Shown here in pieces: positions 56,179 to 64,000 of a DNA stretch of 64,000 nt; position 1 is the first letter of the stretch; each line of letters opens with the position of its first letter. The DNA is from Vogesella aquatica. GTDB lineage: Bacteria > Pseudomonadota > Gammaproteobacteria > Burkholderiales > Chromobacteriaceae. Under the pieces are notes generated by a model, which saw only the letters and a list, made by a program, of their open reading frames with translations, was not told the DNA's origin and made no database searches. The DNA lies in assembly GCF_028548455.1 (NCBI RefSeq), contig NZ_JAQQLF010000002.1:186001-250000 (forward strand), read 5' to 3'. A program made the position numbers and the translations under genes.

Positions 56179-57534
56179 ATGAAAACCGGCCGCCTCAAGC
56201 AAGGCTCTGCCATAGTCAGCAATATCATCTTGTTACTGGATGCCCTTACCGTGTGGCAGGCCGCCGAGCTGGCGACCTGGCTGCGTTTTGGCGGCAGTAG
56301 CACCCTGCCACTGGGCTACGACAGCCTGATTGTAGCCACCAGCCTGTTAGCCATGCTGTGCTCGTCGCTGGTGTACCAGTCTTTCCGTGGCGGCTCGTGG
56401 CAGGCCATGTACGGGCGTGTAGTACTGGCGTGGGTCATCACAATAGGCTTGTTGTTGTCCTGGCTGTTTTTCAGCAAAAGCTCTGAAGCGTATTCGCGCC
56501 TGTTTGTGGGCACCTGGATAGCCAGCATGCTGCCGCTGCTGCTGCTGCAGCGTACCCTGGTGATGCAGGCCCTGCGCTGGCTGCACCGCCGTGGCGTAAA
56601 CACCCGCGAAGTGCTGCTGATAGGCAAGGGCCCCATGAGCAACGACCTGGCCAAGCGCGCCCGTGAGGCATCGTGGAGCGGCTTTAAAGTCACGCGCCAG
56701 GTCAGTGCCAACGACCTGGCACGCATTACCCAGCTAGCCAGTGACGCCACCTACGACGAAGTGTGGATCAACCTGCCCGCGCACGAAGCTTCCAGCATCC
56801 CTGCTGTGCTAGATGCGCTAAAACACAGCGCTGCCGATATCCGCGTGGTGCCAGATCTGCTGACCTACCGTATGATCAACCACGGCGTAACCTTCATCAT
56901 GGGCGTGCCTATGCTGGATATCAGCGGTAGCGCACTGGGTGGCATAAACCGACTGATCAAGCAGATAGAAGACTACGTACTGGCCAGCATCATCCTGCTT
57001 ATGATCAGCCCGCTGATGCTGGGTATTGCCGCCGCCGTGAAGCTGACATCGCCCGGCCCTGTGATCTTTCGCCAGAAGCGCCACGGCTGGGGCGGTGAAG
57101 AGATTGTGGTGTACAAGTTTCGCAGTATGGCCGTGCACCAGGAGCACGACAAAGTGACCCAGGCCACCAAAAACGACGCCCGCATTACCCCGCTGGGGGC
57201 GTTTTTGCGCCGCACCAGCCTGGACGAGCTGCCGCAGTTCATCAATGTACTGCAAGGCCGCATGAGCATAGTAGGCCCGCGCCCGCACGCCGTGCAGCAT
57301 AACCACTACTATAAAGAGCTGATCCCCAACTACATGCTGCGGCACAAGATGAAGCCCGGCATAACCGGCTGGGCCCAGGTAAACGGCCTGCGCGGCGAAA
57401 CCGACACCATAGACAAAATGAAATGGCGTGTGGAATACGACCTGCACTACCTGGAGCATTGGTCGGTATGGCTGGATCTGCGCATTGTGTTCCTGACGGT
57501 ATTCAAGGGCTTTGTGAACAAAAACGCTTATTAA
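56179..57534 (+). CDS. Undecaprenyl-phosphate sugar phosphotransferase (WcaJ-like initiating transferase)
   Basis: The ATG at 56179 has AGGAAG in front. The 451-residue protein has four to five N-terminal membrane helices, a Rossmann-like domain (about 145-250), a membrane re-entrant helix and a C-terminal bacterial sugar transferase domain with [21 protein letters not shown] and [26 protein letters not shown]. It places the first sugar phosphate on undecaprenyl phosphate, the opening step of O-antigen, capsule or exopolysaccharide repeat-unit synthesis. It is first in the polysaccharide locus. Confidence 0.92.
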   Translation: MKTGRLKQGSAIVSNIILLLDALTVWQAAELATWLRFGGSSTLPLGYDSLIVATSLLAMLCSSLVYQSFRGGSWQAMYGRVVLAWVITIGLLLSWLFFSKSSEAYSRLFVGTWIASMLPLLLLQRTLVMQALRWLHRRGVNTREVLLIGKGPMSNDLAKRAREASWSGFKVTRQVSANDLARITQLASDATYDEVWINLPAHEASSIPAVLDALKHSAADIRVVPDLLTYRMINHGVTFIMGVPMLDISGSALGGINRLIKQIEDYVLASIILLMISPLMLGIAAAVKLTSPGPVIFRQKRHGWGGEEIVVYKFRSMAVHQEHDKVTQATKNDARITPLGAFLRRTSLDELPQFINVLQGRMSIVGPRPHAVQHNHYYKELIPNYMLRHKMKPGITGWAQVNGLRGETDTIDKMKWRVEYDLHYLEHWSVWLDLRIVFLTVFKGFVNKNAY

Positions 57535-57547
57535 CACTGGATATGAT

Positions 57548-58681
57548 ATGACCATCAAAGTTTTGACTGTTTTTGGCACACGCCCCGAGGCTATCAAAAT
57601 GGCCCCGCTGGTACACGCGCTGGCCGAAGCCGATGGTATCGATAGCAAGGTATGCGTGACAGCCCAGCACCGCGAAATGCTGGATCAAGTACTGGCGCTA
57701 TTTGAAATAAAGCCAGATTACGACCTGAATATCATGAAGCCAGGCCAAAGCCTGTCTCAGATAACCAGCACCATACTGCAAGGCATGGAGCCAGTGCTGG
57801 CAGACTTCAAACCGGATATCGTGCTTGTACACGGTGATACCAGCACCACGCTGGCCGCTAGCCTGGCCGCATTTTATGCCCGCATCAAAGTAGGCCACGT
57901 AGAGGCTGGTTTGCGTACTGGCAACCTGTATTCACCATGGCCAGAAGAAGCCAACCGTAAACTGACCGGTGCATTGGCCGAATGGCACTTTGCCCCTACC
58001 GATACCAGTAGCCAAAACCTGGCAAAAGAAAATATACCTGCCAGCCAGGTAGCCATTACCGGCAATACCGTCATTGACGCGCTGCTATGGGTAAAAGCCA
58101 AACTGGATAGCAACGTCAAATTTGCAGAGCAGTTTAGCCAGCAGTTTGCTTTCCTGGACAGTAGCAAGCGCATGGTTCTGGTTACAGGGCACCGCCGCGA
58201 AAGCTTTGGCAGCGGCTTTGAAAATATTTGCAGTGCGCTGGCACAGTTGGCCGCAGATTACCCGGATGTACAGATTGTTTACCCCGTGCACCTTAACCCC
58301 AACGTACGTGAGCCGGTAAACCGCATACTGTCTGGCGTGGACAATGTGTACCTTATCGAGCCACAAGATTACCTGCCATTTGTCTACCTGATGGATAAAG
58401 CCCATATCATTCTGACGGATTCGGGTGGTATTCAGGAAGAGGCACCATCGCTGGGTAAGCCAGTACTGGTAATGCGCGATACCACCGAGCGGCCAGAAGC
58501 AGTAGCTGCCGGCACAGTAAAACTGGTAGGCACCGACCAGTCAAACATCATTAGCACCGTTAAACAGCTACTGGACAATCAGCAAGCTTATCTAAGCATG
58601 TCCAAAGCGCACAACCCTTATGGCGATGGCAAAGCATGCCAGCGCATTGTAGAAATCATTAAAACTTCACAAGGGAAATAG
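57548..58681 (+). CDS. wecB: UDP-N-acetylglucosamine 2-epimerase
   Basis: The 377-residue protein has the non-hydrolysing epimerase hallmarks: [12 protein letters not shown] at the N-terminus, [47 protein letters not shown] and [29 protein letters not shown]. It converts UDP-GlcNAc to UDP-ManNAc, the substrate of the dehydrogenase one base downstream. Confidence 0.95.
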   Translation: MTIKVLTVFGTRPEAIKMAPLVHALAEADGIDSKVCVTAQHREMLDQVLALFEIKPDYDLNIMKPGQSLSQITSTILQGMEPVLADFKPDIVLVHGDTSTTLAASLAAFYARIKVGHVEAGLRTGNLYSPWPEEANRKLTGALAEWHFAPTDTSSQNLAKENIPASQVAITGNTVIDALLWVKAKLDSNVKFAEQFSQQFAFLDSSKRMVLVTGHRRESFGSGFENICSALAQLAADYPDVQIVYPVHLNPNVREPVNRILSGVDNVYLIEPQDYLPFVYLMDKAHIILTDSGGIQEEAPSLGKPVLVMRDTTERPEAVAAGTVKLVGTDQSNIISTVKQLLDNQQAYLSMSKAHNPYGDGKACQRIVEIIKTSQGK

Positions 58682-58682
58682 T

Positions 58683-59924
58683 ATGTCTTTCAGCAAAATC
58701 TCTGTTATTGGCCTGGGCTATATCGGTTTGCCTACCGCGGCTGTCATTGCATCGCGTGGTATCGAGGTAATTGGTGTTGACGTTAACCAGCACGCAGTAG
58801 ATACCATCAACCAAGGCAATATCCATATTGTAGAGCCGGATCTGGACATAGTCGTACGCAGCACGGTAATGACCGGCAAGCTGCGCGCCACCACCAAGCC
58901 AGAAGCAGCAGAGGCATTTGTTGTGGCCGTGCCCACTCCGTTTAAAGGTGAAAACCACGAGCCGGATTTGAGCTATATCGAATCTGCGGCCAACGCTATC
59001 GCCCCGGTGCTGGAAAAAGGTAATCTGGTGATTCTGGAAAGCACCTCGCCAGTAGGTGCCACCGAGCAGATGGCCGCCTGGTTGGCCGCAGCTCGCCCGG
59101 ATCTGACCTTTCCACAGCAAAAAGGCGAAGCCGCCGATATCCGTGTAGCACACTGCCCGGAACGCGTACTGCCCGGCTATGTGTTGCAAGAGCTGGTAAG
59201 CAACGACCGCGTTATTGGCGGCATGTCGGCAGCCTGCAGCGCACGCGCAGTTGAGCTGTACAAGACCTTCGTACGTGGCGAGTGCATTATTACCAATGCC
59301 CGAACTGCCGAAATGGCCAAGCTGACAGAAAACAGCTTCCGCGACGTAAACATTGCTTTTGCCAACGAGCTATCGCTAATCTGCGACAAGCTGAAAATCA
59401 ATGTATGGGAGCTGATCAAGCTGGCAAACCGCCACCCACGTGTAAATATCCTGAATCCCGGCCCAGGGGTAGGCGGGCACTGCATTGCCGTAGACCCGTG
59501 GTTTATCGTAAACAGCTGCCCGGATGAGGCAAAGCTGATTCGCCAGGCCCGCGAGGTGAATGACTACAAGCCGCAGTATGTGATTGAAAAGATTGCCGCC
59601 GCTGCGGATCAATTTAAAAAGCCAGTCATTGCCTGCTTTGGTTTGGCATTTAAGGCTGATATTGATGACCTACGTGAAAGCCCTGCTTTGGAAATCGTTA
59701 AATCATTAGCAGAAAAAGAAATCGGCAAAGTAATCGCTGTAGAGCCAAATATTGATACTTTGCCAAGTAAGTTAAAAGATGCAGGTATTGAATTGAGCGA
59801 TGTTGAGTCAGCTTTAAATTTTGCAAATATCATTGTGATTTTAGTAGATCATAAGGAATTTAAAGTGATCGATAAGAGTAGCTTTGCAACTAAAATTGCA
59901 ATTGACACACGCGGCATTATTTAG
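58683..59924 (+). CDS. wecC: UDP-N-acetyl-D-mannosamine dehydrogenase
   Basis: The 413-residue protein has the N-terminal NAD fold GLGYIGLPTAAVIASRG, the catalytic Cys region PGVGGHCIAVDPWF (about residue 260-273) and a C-terminal UDP-binding domain beginning FGLAFKADIDDLRESPA. It oxidises UDP-ManNAc to UDP-ManNAcA. Base composition changes within the gene: from about 59,600 on, codons become AT-rich, as in all genes to the right. The encoded protein remains intact, so a recombination joint inside the gene is likely. Confidence 0.93.
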   Translation: MSFSKISVIGLGYIGLPTAAVIASRGIEVIGVDVNQHAVDTINQGNIHIVEPDLDIVVRSTVMTGKLRATTKPEAAEAFVVAVPTPFKGENHEPDLSYIESAANAIAPVLEKGNLVILESTSPVGATEQMAAWLAAARPDLTFPQQKGEAADIRVAHCPERVLPGYVLQELVSNDRVIGGMSAACSARAVELYKTFVRGECIITNARTAEMAKLTENSFRDVNIAFANELSLICDKLKINVWELIKLANRHPRVNILNPGPGVGGHCIAVDPWFIVNSCPDEAKLIRQAREVNDYKPQYVIEKIAAAADQFKKPVIACFGLAFKADIDDLRESPALEIVKSLAEKEIGKVIAVEPNIDTLPSKLKDAGIELSDVESALNFANIIVILVDHKEFKVIDKSSFATKIAIDTRGII

Positions 59925-60251
59925 TATTAAATTTTTTTAAATCACACTAAGTAGTTTTAGTAACTAAATGAAAGTTATTCTATTGTTGCTGTGGGGCTGT
60001 CGCTTGTTGATTCATTTGGCGCGACACGGTCTAGATTTTTTCATCAAGTTACAAGGGGTTACTTAGTCGCTGTCTTCAATTATGGCTTTAGAATATCTAG
60101 TGTTCTTTATTTTTGACCTAGTCGTGAGTCGTTCTGTAGTTTTGTGCATACGATCTATTTGATGGTTGTTTTAGAGGTAGAGTTTAGCAATTCATCTCTC
60201 GCTAAAAATGTATTGCACAAGTTTTTTATGGAAGTGGAGTGTGAATTGATA
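59925..60251 (+). other. AT-rich intergenic stretch after wecC
   Basis: This 327-bp gap in AT-rich sequence holds no convincing gene. The open frame of the next gene can be extended back to a GTG at 60144, but the extension looks non-coding. I see no strong terminator. Confidence 0.5.
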
Positions 60252-60776
60252 ATGAAATATTTTCGAATGGCCATGTACTTCTTGTATATGGCAATTTTTA
60301 GGCACACCCCCGAGCCATATAGGCCATATTCATTCTTTCTTCCAAAGGTACGTGTTTTCTTAGTAAGAAATTTCTTAACTGAGTGCGGCGATGGTTTGGT
60401 TGTTGGTTCTAATGCGGATATATCTTATGATATTAAAATTGGATCAAATAGTGGGATTGGCACTAGATCGGTTATACAAAGGAAAGTGACGATAGGTAGT
60501 GGTGTGATGATGGGGCCTGATGTAAAAATCTATAGTACAACGCATGGGCACTCCAAATTAGATGAATTCATGTATTTACAGCCAATAACAATTGTTCCTA
60601 CAAGTATTGGCAATGATGTCTGGATCGGCGCAAATTCAATAATTTTGCCCGGGAAAAAAATAGGCAATCATGTCATCATTGGTGCAGGATCCGTTGTTAC
60701 GAAAGATATACCCGATTGGGCTATTGTAGGGGGTAATCCTGCAAGAGTCATTAGGTTCCGCAAAGAGGTTATATAA
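60252..60776 (+). CDS. Acyltransferase with hexapeptide repeats (WbbJ/LbH type)
   Basis: I took the ATG at 60252 ([10 protein letters not shown]), with GGAG 12 nt upstream. The 174-residue protein has left-handed beta-helix repeats ([89 protein letters not shown]) ending with the NPARVI tail of O-acetyltransferases. The catalytic His is in STTHGHS. It would O-acetylate a sugar of the polysaccharide. AT-rich, like its neighbours to the right. Confidence 0.85.
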   Translation: MKYFRMAMYFLYMAIFRHTPEPYRPYSFFLPKVRVFLVRNFLTECGDGLVVGSNADISYDIKIGSNSGIGTRSVIQRKVTIGSGVMMGPDVKIYSTTHGHSKLDEFMYLQPITIVPTSIGNDVWIGANSIILPGKKIGNHVIIGAGSVVTKDIPDWAIVGGNPARVIRFRKEVI

Positions 60777-60815
60777 AAGTCATTATTAATGTTTCCGTGT
60801 ATATAGGAGTGGCTT

Positions 60816-61961
60816 GTGCTATCAAGTGCAAAAAGATTAATTGAGCAGGTTGCTTTTTCCGGTGCGAACTTATTTGTTGGCGTTGCAATTGCACATAACT
60901 TTACTTCAGATGGCCTGACGAATTTTAGTGTGGCTATAATCGTTGCCACACTTGGCGTTACATTAATTCGAGCAATGATTCTCGATCCTGTTAGTTTAAG
61001 ATTTATTAAAATTAGTGATGTGAGAATTAATGGTTTTTATCTTTTTTTGGTGCCGCTTCTTATTTTGTTCCCATTTGTGTTCGTGTGGGAACCTGTTGGT
61101 GTTTTGTCTTTATTTATCTATTTGTTTGCGACATACTGTGGTGTTGAATTCTCTAGAGTAAAGAAAAATAATCACAATGAAAGCTTGGTTTTATCATTGC
61201 TCTTTTTGATCGGCGCTGTAATTATATTTGTTTTTTGTAAACAAGGGGCGGGTAATTGGGTTCTTTTTCTTGTTATGTGCTTTCCAGCTGTTTATCCACT
61301 GAGATTTTATCGATTACTTATTAAAATAAGGGTGAATTGTGTTTTGTTTCGTTTAGTATATTGCAAGGTCTTGAGAGCTAATGCGCTCCCTGTAATTGTT
61401 AATCAGATGATATTGAATCTACCATTTTTATTGGTTGCATTTGTTGATAAAGCACTTGTCGAGGTTCTATATATTGTACGATCTGTTTTTCAGCCAATTA
61501 ATGTTGTGCTTAGATCGATGGAGGTTGTACACAAGCGGCAGATAGGTCGTAGTGAAAATAAAATAAACACTGCTGTAAAAAGCGTCTGTCTAGCTACATT
61601 AATACTAGTGCTCTATTTTATATTGGCTTTCTTTTTTGCAGATCAGGTTGTCTATTTGTTGTATAAAAGAATTTTTGATTATTTAAATTGGTGTATTTTT
61701 CTATTTTGGGTTTATCTTACAATTTTATGGTTTAACGTCTATATCGAATCACTTCTGGTGATCGAATCGAAGCTAAGCACAACACTTGGTCCGCGTATTT
61801 TAATCATGTTTTTAGGTGGTGGACTATTTGTTGCTGCCTATTTGCACCAGAGCCTGACCTCTATGATCGTGCTAGTAGTGAGTATTTTTCAAATAGGAAT
61901 GCTAGCCTTAATGAACTTCAAAGTAATCAATTCAATTGTTAGGTGGAAACCATTTTTTTGA
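60816..61961 (+). CDS. Polytopic membrane protein, probable polysaccharide flippase (Wzx-like)
   Basis: Start is GTG at 60816 with AGGAG 7 nt upstream. The 381-residue protein has about ten to twelve membrane segments and few polar loops, as expected of Wzx-type flippases, but is shorter than most (about 400-480) and I see no unmistakable signature. Its place between an acetyltransferase and a polymerase-like gene in an O-antigen-type cluster supports a flippase of lipid-linked repeat units. Confidence 0.6.
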   Translation: MLSSAKRLIEQVAFSGANLFVGVAIAHNFTSDGLTNFSVAIIVATLGVTLIRAMILDPVSLRFIKISDVRINGFYLFLVPLLILFPFVFVWEPVGVLSLFIYLFATYCGVEFSRVKKNNHNESLVLSLLFLIGAVIIFVFCKQGAGNWVLFLVMCFPAVYPLRFYRLLIKIRVNCVLFRLVYCKVLRANALPVIVNQMILNLPFLLVAFVDKALVEVLYIVRSVFQPINVVLRSMEVVHKRQIGRSENKINTAVKSVCLATLILVLYFILAFFFADQVVYLLYKRIFDYLNWCIFLFWVYLTILWFNVYIESLLVIESKLSTTLGPRILIMFLGGGLFVAAYLHQSLTSMIVLVVSIFQIGMLALMNFKVINSIVRWKPFF

Positions 61962-61970
61962 GGATAATGT

Positions 61971-63173
61971 ATGCTAAAAAATAGTTTTTCAGGCCAAGAA
62001 TTTAGAAAGATATGTGGAGTGATTCTGCTGCTTTCAGTTTTTCTATTAGATGCGGTTTTTCGCGTCCGTGAATATAGTGATAAAGGAGTTGATTTTCAGG
62101 TTGTAATTAAATTGTTGATTTATTTAGCAGCTATCTGTGTGCCATTCGTTGGTTTTTTGATTAGCCGTTCTGATGTGCGAGCTGCTTACAGTGGTGCAAA
62201 CAAGTGCTTACTGTTATTGATCCTTGTTTTTGGATTTGGCGCGGTGTTCTCAATAAATTCAGAATATGCCTTAGTGTCGGTTTTTTCTTTGTTAGCTTTT
62301 TTTTTGCTGATTAATTTTCTGATTGATAAGTACGGTACTGAATGGGTAGTTAATTTAATTGGATACTCTCTATTTCTTTTTCTAATTGCTTCTCTATTGG
62401 TCTATATTGTTTTTCCATCACTTGGAAGGATATCATATTGGGAATATGGTGTTTTCATTGATGGTGGTAGAATGAGTGGTATTGCTGGTAGCGCAAATAA
62501 CTTGGGGCGAGTCGCATCGCTAGGTTTTATTTTTGGTATTTATCTATTTTTTTCTGGAAATAAGACTATTTCAATTTGGTTGATTCCTATATCCATAATA
62601 TGCTTGCTGTTGTCAATGAATAGATCAAGTGCATTGGTTGCACTTATTGGGTATCTGATACTAACTTATAAAAAAAAATACCATTTAATCTATACACTGT
62701 TTTTTGCTTTTGGGTTATATTTGCTACTTTGGGTGGCTCTTAATCTTGATTTTGTTCTTCCTCTAATATCTCGGTCAGGTGAGGTAGTAGAGGTATTAAC
62801 TTTTACTGGGCGTACATATATTTGGGATGTAACCATAGATTTAATCAAAAGAAATCTTTTTTTTGGCTCGGGATATGGTAGCAGCATGTTTTTGTTGCCT
62901 CAGTATGAATCCGAAATTGGGTTCACTGCATCACATACGCACAACATATTGCTTCAGATATTGTTATATTCTGGAATAATTGGATTGTCTTTATTTTTTA
63001 TATCTGTGATAGCTTTTTTTCGTGAGCATCCAAGTCGGCTCCAATACTGCCTCTTTTTCTTCACTGTAGCTAATGGATTGTTGGAATCTGGACCATTCAA
63101 TGGCCTTGCAAACATTACCACGTTAACTCTATTTCTTGCATACTCTAATATTAGCTCGAGTTTTAAATTATGA
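61971..63173 (+). CDS. O-antigen polymerase/ligase-like membrane protein (Wzy_C type)
   Basis: The 400-residue protein has about ten membrane helices with a large periplasmic loop. The segment TFTGRTYIWDVTIDLIKRNLFFGSGYGS, followed later by ASHTHNILLQILLYSGIIGL, is the pattern of the O-antigen ligase/polymerase (Wzy_C) family. It could polymerise repeat units (Wzy) or ligate them to lipid A core (WaaL); the cluster context favours Wzy. It overlaps the next gene (ATGA). Confidence 0.8.
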   Translation: MLKNSFSGQEFRKICGVILLLSVFLLDAVFRVREYSDKGVDFQVVIKLLIYLAAICVPFVGFLISRSDVRAAYSGANKCLLLLILVFGFGAVFSINSEYALVSVFSLLAFFLLINFLIDKYGTEWVVNLIGYSLFLFLIASLLVYIVFPSLGRISYWEYGVFIDGGRMSGIAGSANNLGRVASLGFIFGIYLFFSGNKTISIWLIPISIICLLLSMNRSSALVALIGYLILTYKKKYHLIYTLFFAFGLYLLLWVALNLDFVLPLISRSGEVVEVLTFTGRTYIWDVTIDLIKRNLFFGSGYGSSMFLLPQYESEIGFTASHTHNILLQILLYSGIIGLSLFFISVIAFFREHPSRLQYCLFFFTVANGLLESGPFNGLANITTLTLFLAYSNISSSFKL

Positions 63174-64000
63174 CCAAAATTTTGCATGTAACGGCAGATT
63201 TTCCTGATGTCTTTGTAAAAAACAAAACTACAGCTGTAAAAAATCTAGTAAATGGATGCGTCTTTGAATCATTCGTTGTTTCAATTAATAGGAAAAATAT
63301 CCCTGGCAAGACAGAATTTGTCCGCGACGGGAATGTTTTGTCTGTGAAGTATTTTAGCCCTCCTTTAGGAATACTTAATATATTTTTTTTGAGAAAATTG
63401 GCGGGCGAGATTTGTAACTTCATAGATTGCCGTTCTTTTGATATTGTCCATGCACACAAATTATGTGTTGAAGGTGTTATTGCCGATGTGATCTGTGAAA
63501 ATTCTAAAGCTAAACTAGTATGTAGTTTATGGGGATCTACGGATCATAAATTTCTATCGAAGCTAAAATGGAATAGGCCCGTTTACCGTCGTTTAATTGA
63601 GAAAGCTGCTTTGGTTTTACCAGCTTCTCCATGGATATCGGAATATGCCTATAATATTTTTGGCTTGAAAATGCGTAATGTTCATCTACTCCCAATTGTT
63701 ACGGAAAATATAAAGCACACATTTTCAAGTGATTGCAACGATCGAATGGTTACAGTTTTTAATTTGGATTTGTTCGAACTTAAAGGTTTGGAAAATTTAT
63801 TGCGTGCAATTAAGTTATTTGGTGACGAATCCCCCGCGTTGGATATTTTTGGCGGCGGGACAGAGGATAGTGTAAATAAGATTTCGCGATTGATCCATTC
63901 TCTAGAATTGGAAGATAAAGTTTTTCTGAAAGGGCGAGTTGAGAATGCAGATATTGTAGAAATCCTTTCACAATATTTATTCTTTGTTATGCCTACTCGC
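63170..64000 (+). CDS. GT4-family glycosyltransferase, 3' end beyond window
   Basis: ATG at 63170 overlaps the polymerase stop by 4 bp. The frame stays open to the window edge (277 residues). The N-terminus reads MTKILHVTADFPDVFVKNKTTA, DIVHAHKL follows in the first half, and the second half contains FELKGLENLLRAIKLF and FLKGRV, as in GT-B retaining transferases of family 4. It would add a sugar to the repeat unit. The Glu-rich EX7E motif is not reached before the end. Confidence 0.82.
   Translation, partial: MTKILHVTADFPDVFVKNKTTAVKNLVNGCVFESFVVSINRKNIPGKTEFVRDGNVLSVKYFSPPLGILNIFFLRKLAGEICNFIDCRSFDIVHAHKLCVEGVIADVICENSKAKLVCSLWGSTDHKFLSKLKWNRPVYRRLIEKAALVLPASPWISEYAYNIFGLKMRNVHLLPIVTENIKHTFSSDCNDRMVTVFNLDLFELKGLENLLRAIKLFGDESPALDIFGGGTEDSVNKISRLIHSLELEDKVFLKGRVENADIVEILSQYLFFVMPTR

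Noticed and set aside
60144-60251. Longer N-terminus of the acetyltransferase from GTG at 60144
   Set aside because: No ribosome site, and the extension lacks family similarity; the ATG at 60252 matches the usual length.

Overview
The window is GC-rich bacterial chromosome, apart from one very AT-rich insert and an AT-rich right end. Gene content and protein style (polar-type flagellar cluster with an FlrC-like regulator, FlgP/FlgT, an FbpABC-type iron importer, LpxH, AacS, WecB/WecC) suggest a motile Gram-negative betaproteobacterium, probably of the Chromobacteriaceae/Neisseriales (Vogesella- or Chromobacterium-like). That placement is inference; there is no rRNA or tRNA gene here to anchor it.

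Layout. 0-5.2 kb: end of a sugar kinase, mscL, lactate permease, lpxH and two cyclophilins. 5.3-7.4 kb: flgP and flgT (flagellar outer-ring proteins) behind a good sigma-28-like promoter. 7.4-11.3 kb: iron(III) ABC importer with a Fur-box-like promoter and a terminator between the binding-protein and permease genes. 11.4-15.8 kb: pbpG, uvrB, a low-molecular-weight tyrosine phosphatase and a CheB catalytic domain without receiver. 15.8-28.8 kb: flrC-like sigma-54 activator, then fliE-F-G-H-I-J, fliK (own sigma-54-like promoter), fliL-M-N-O-P-Q-R, that is switch, C-ring, ATPase and export gate.

28.866-38.277 kb: a 9.4-kb AT-rich integrative mobilizable element inserted in the 5' end of yebC. 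An 11-bp repeat (CACAGTAAATG) flanks it. Its right end rebuilds the first seven codons of yebC with two synonymous changes, while the old start now encodes an eight-residue stub. It carries an excisionase-like protein, an H-NS-like protein, a P2-gpA/phiX-A-type HUH replication endonuclease, a 1276-residue MobF relaxase-helicase, two unknown small proteins and a tyrosine integrase. It has no visible type IV secretion or coupling genes, so it would need a helper.

38.3-55.8 kb: yebC, a periplasmic binding protein, glsA, an HD phosphohydrolase, motA, arfB, a diguanylate cyclase, an FAD-linked dehydrogenase, an SbmA/BacA-like ABC exporter, cysS, rpmE, two glycosyltransferases, acetoacetyl-CoA synthetase, a VOC protein and an IclR regulator. 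56.2-64 kb: surface polysaccharide locus (initiating sugar transferase, wecB, wecC, acetyltransferase, flippase-like, polymerase-like, glycosyltransferase running off the end). Base composition drops sharply inside the 3' part of wecC and stays low.

A second layer runs through the native DNA only. The 9-mer TTGGCCGCA (longer form AAGGTTGGCCGCAG) occurs at least 37 times by hand count on both strands. Five pairs are inverted, and four of these form hairpins in gaps downstream of genes. It is absent from the AT-rich element and from the AT-rich end. This looks like a DNA-uptake-sequence type signal, or another genome-wide motif, and with the yebC-targeting element it is the most interesting thing here.
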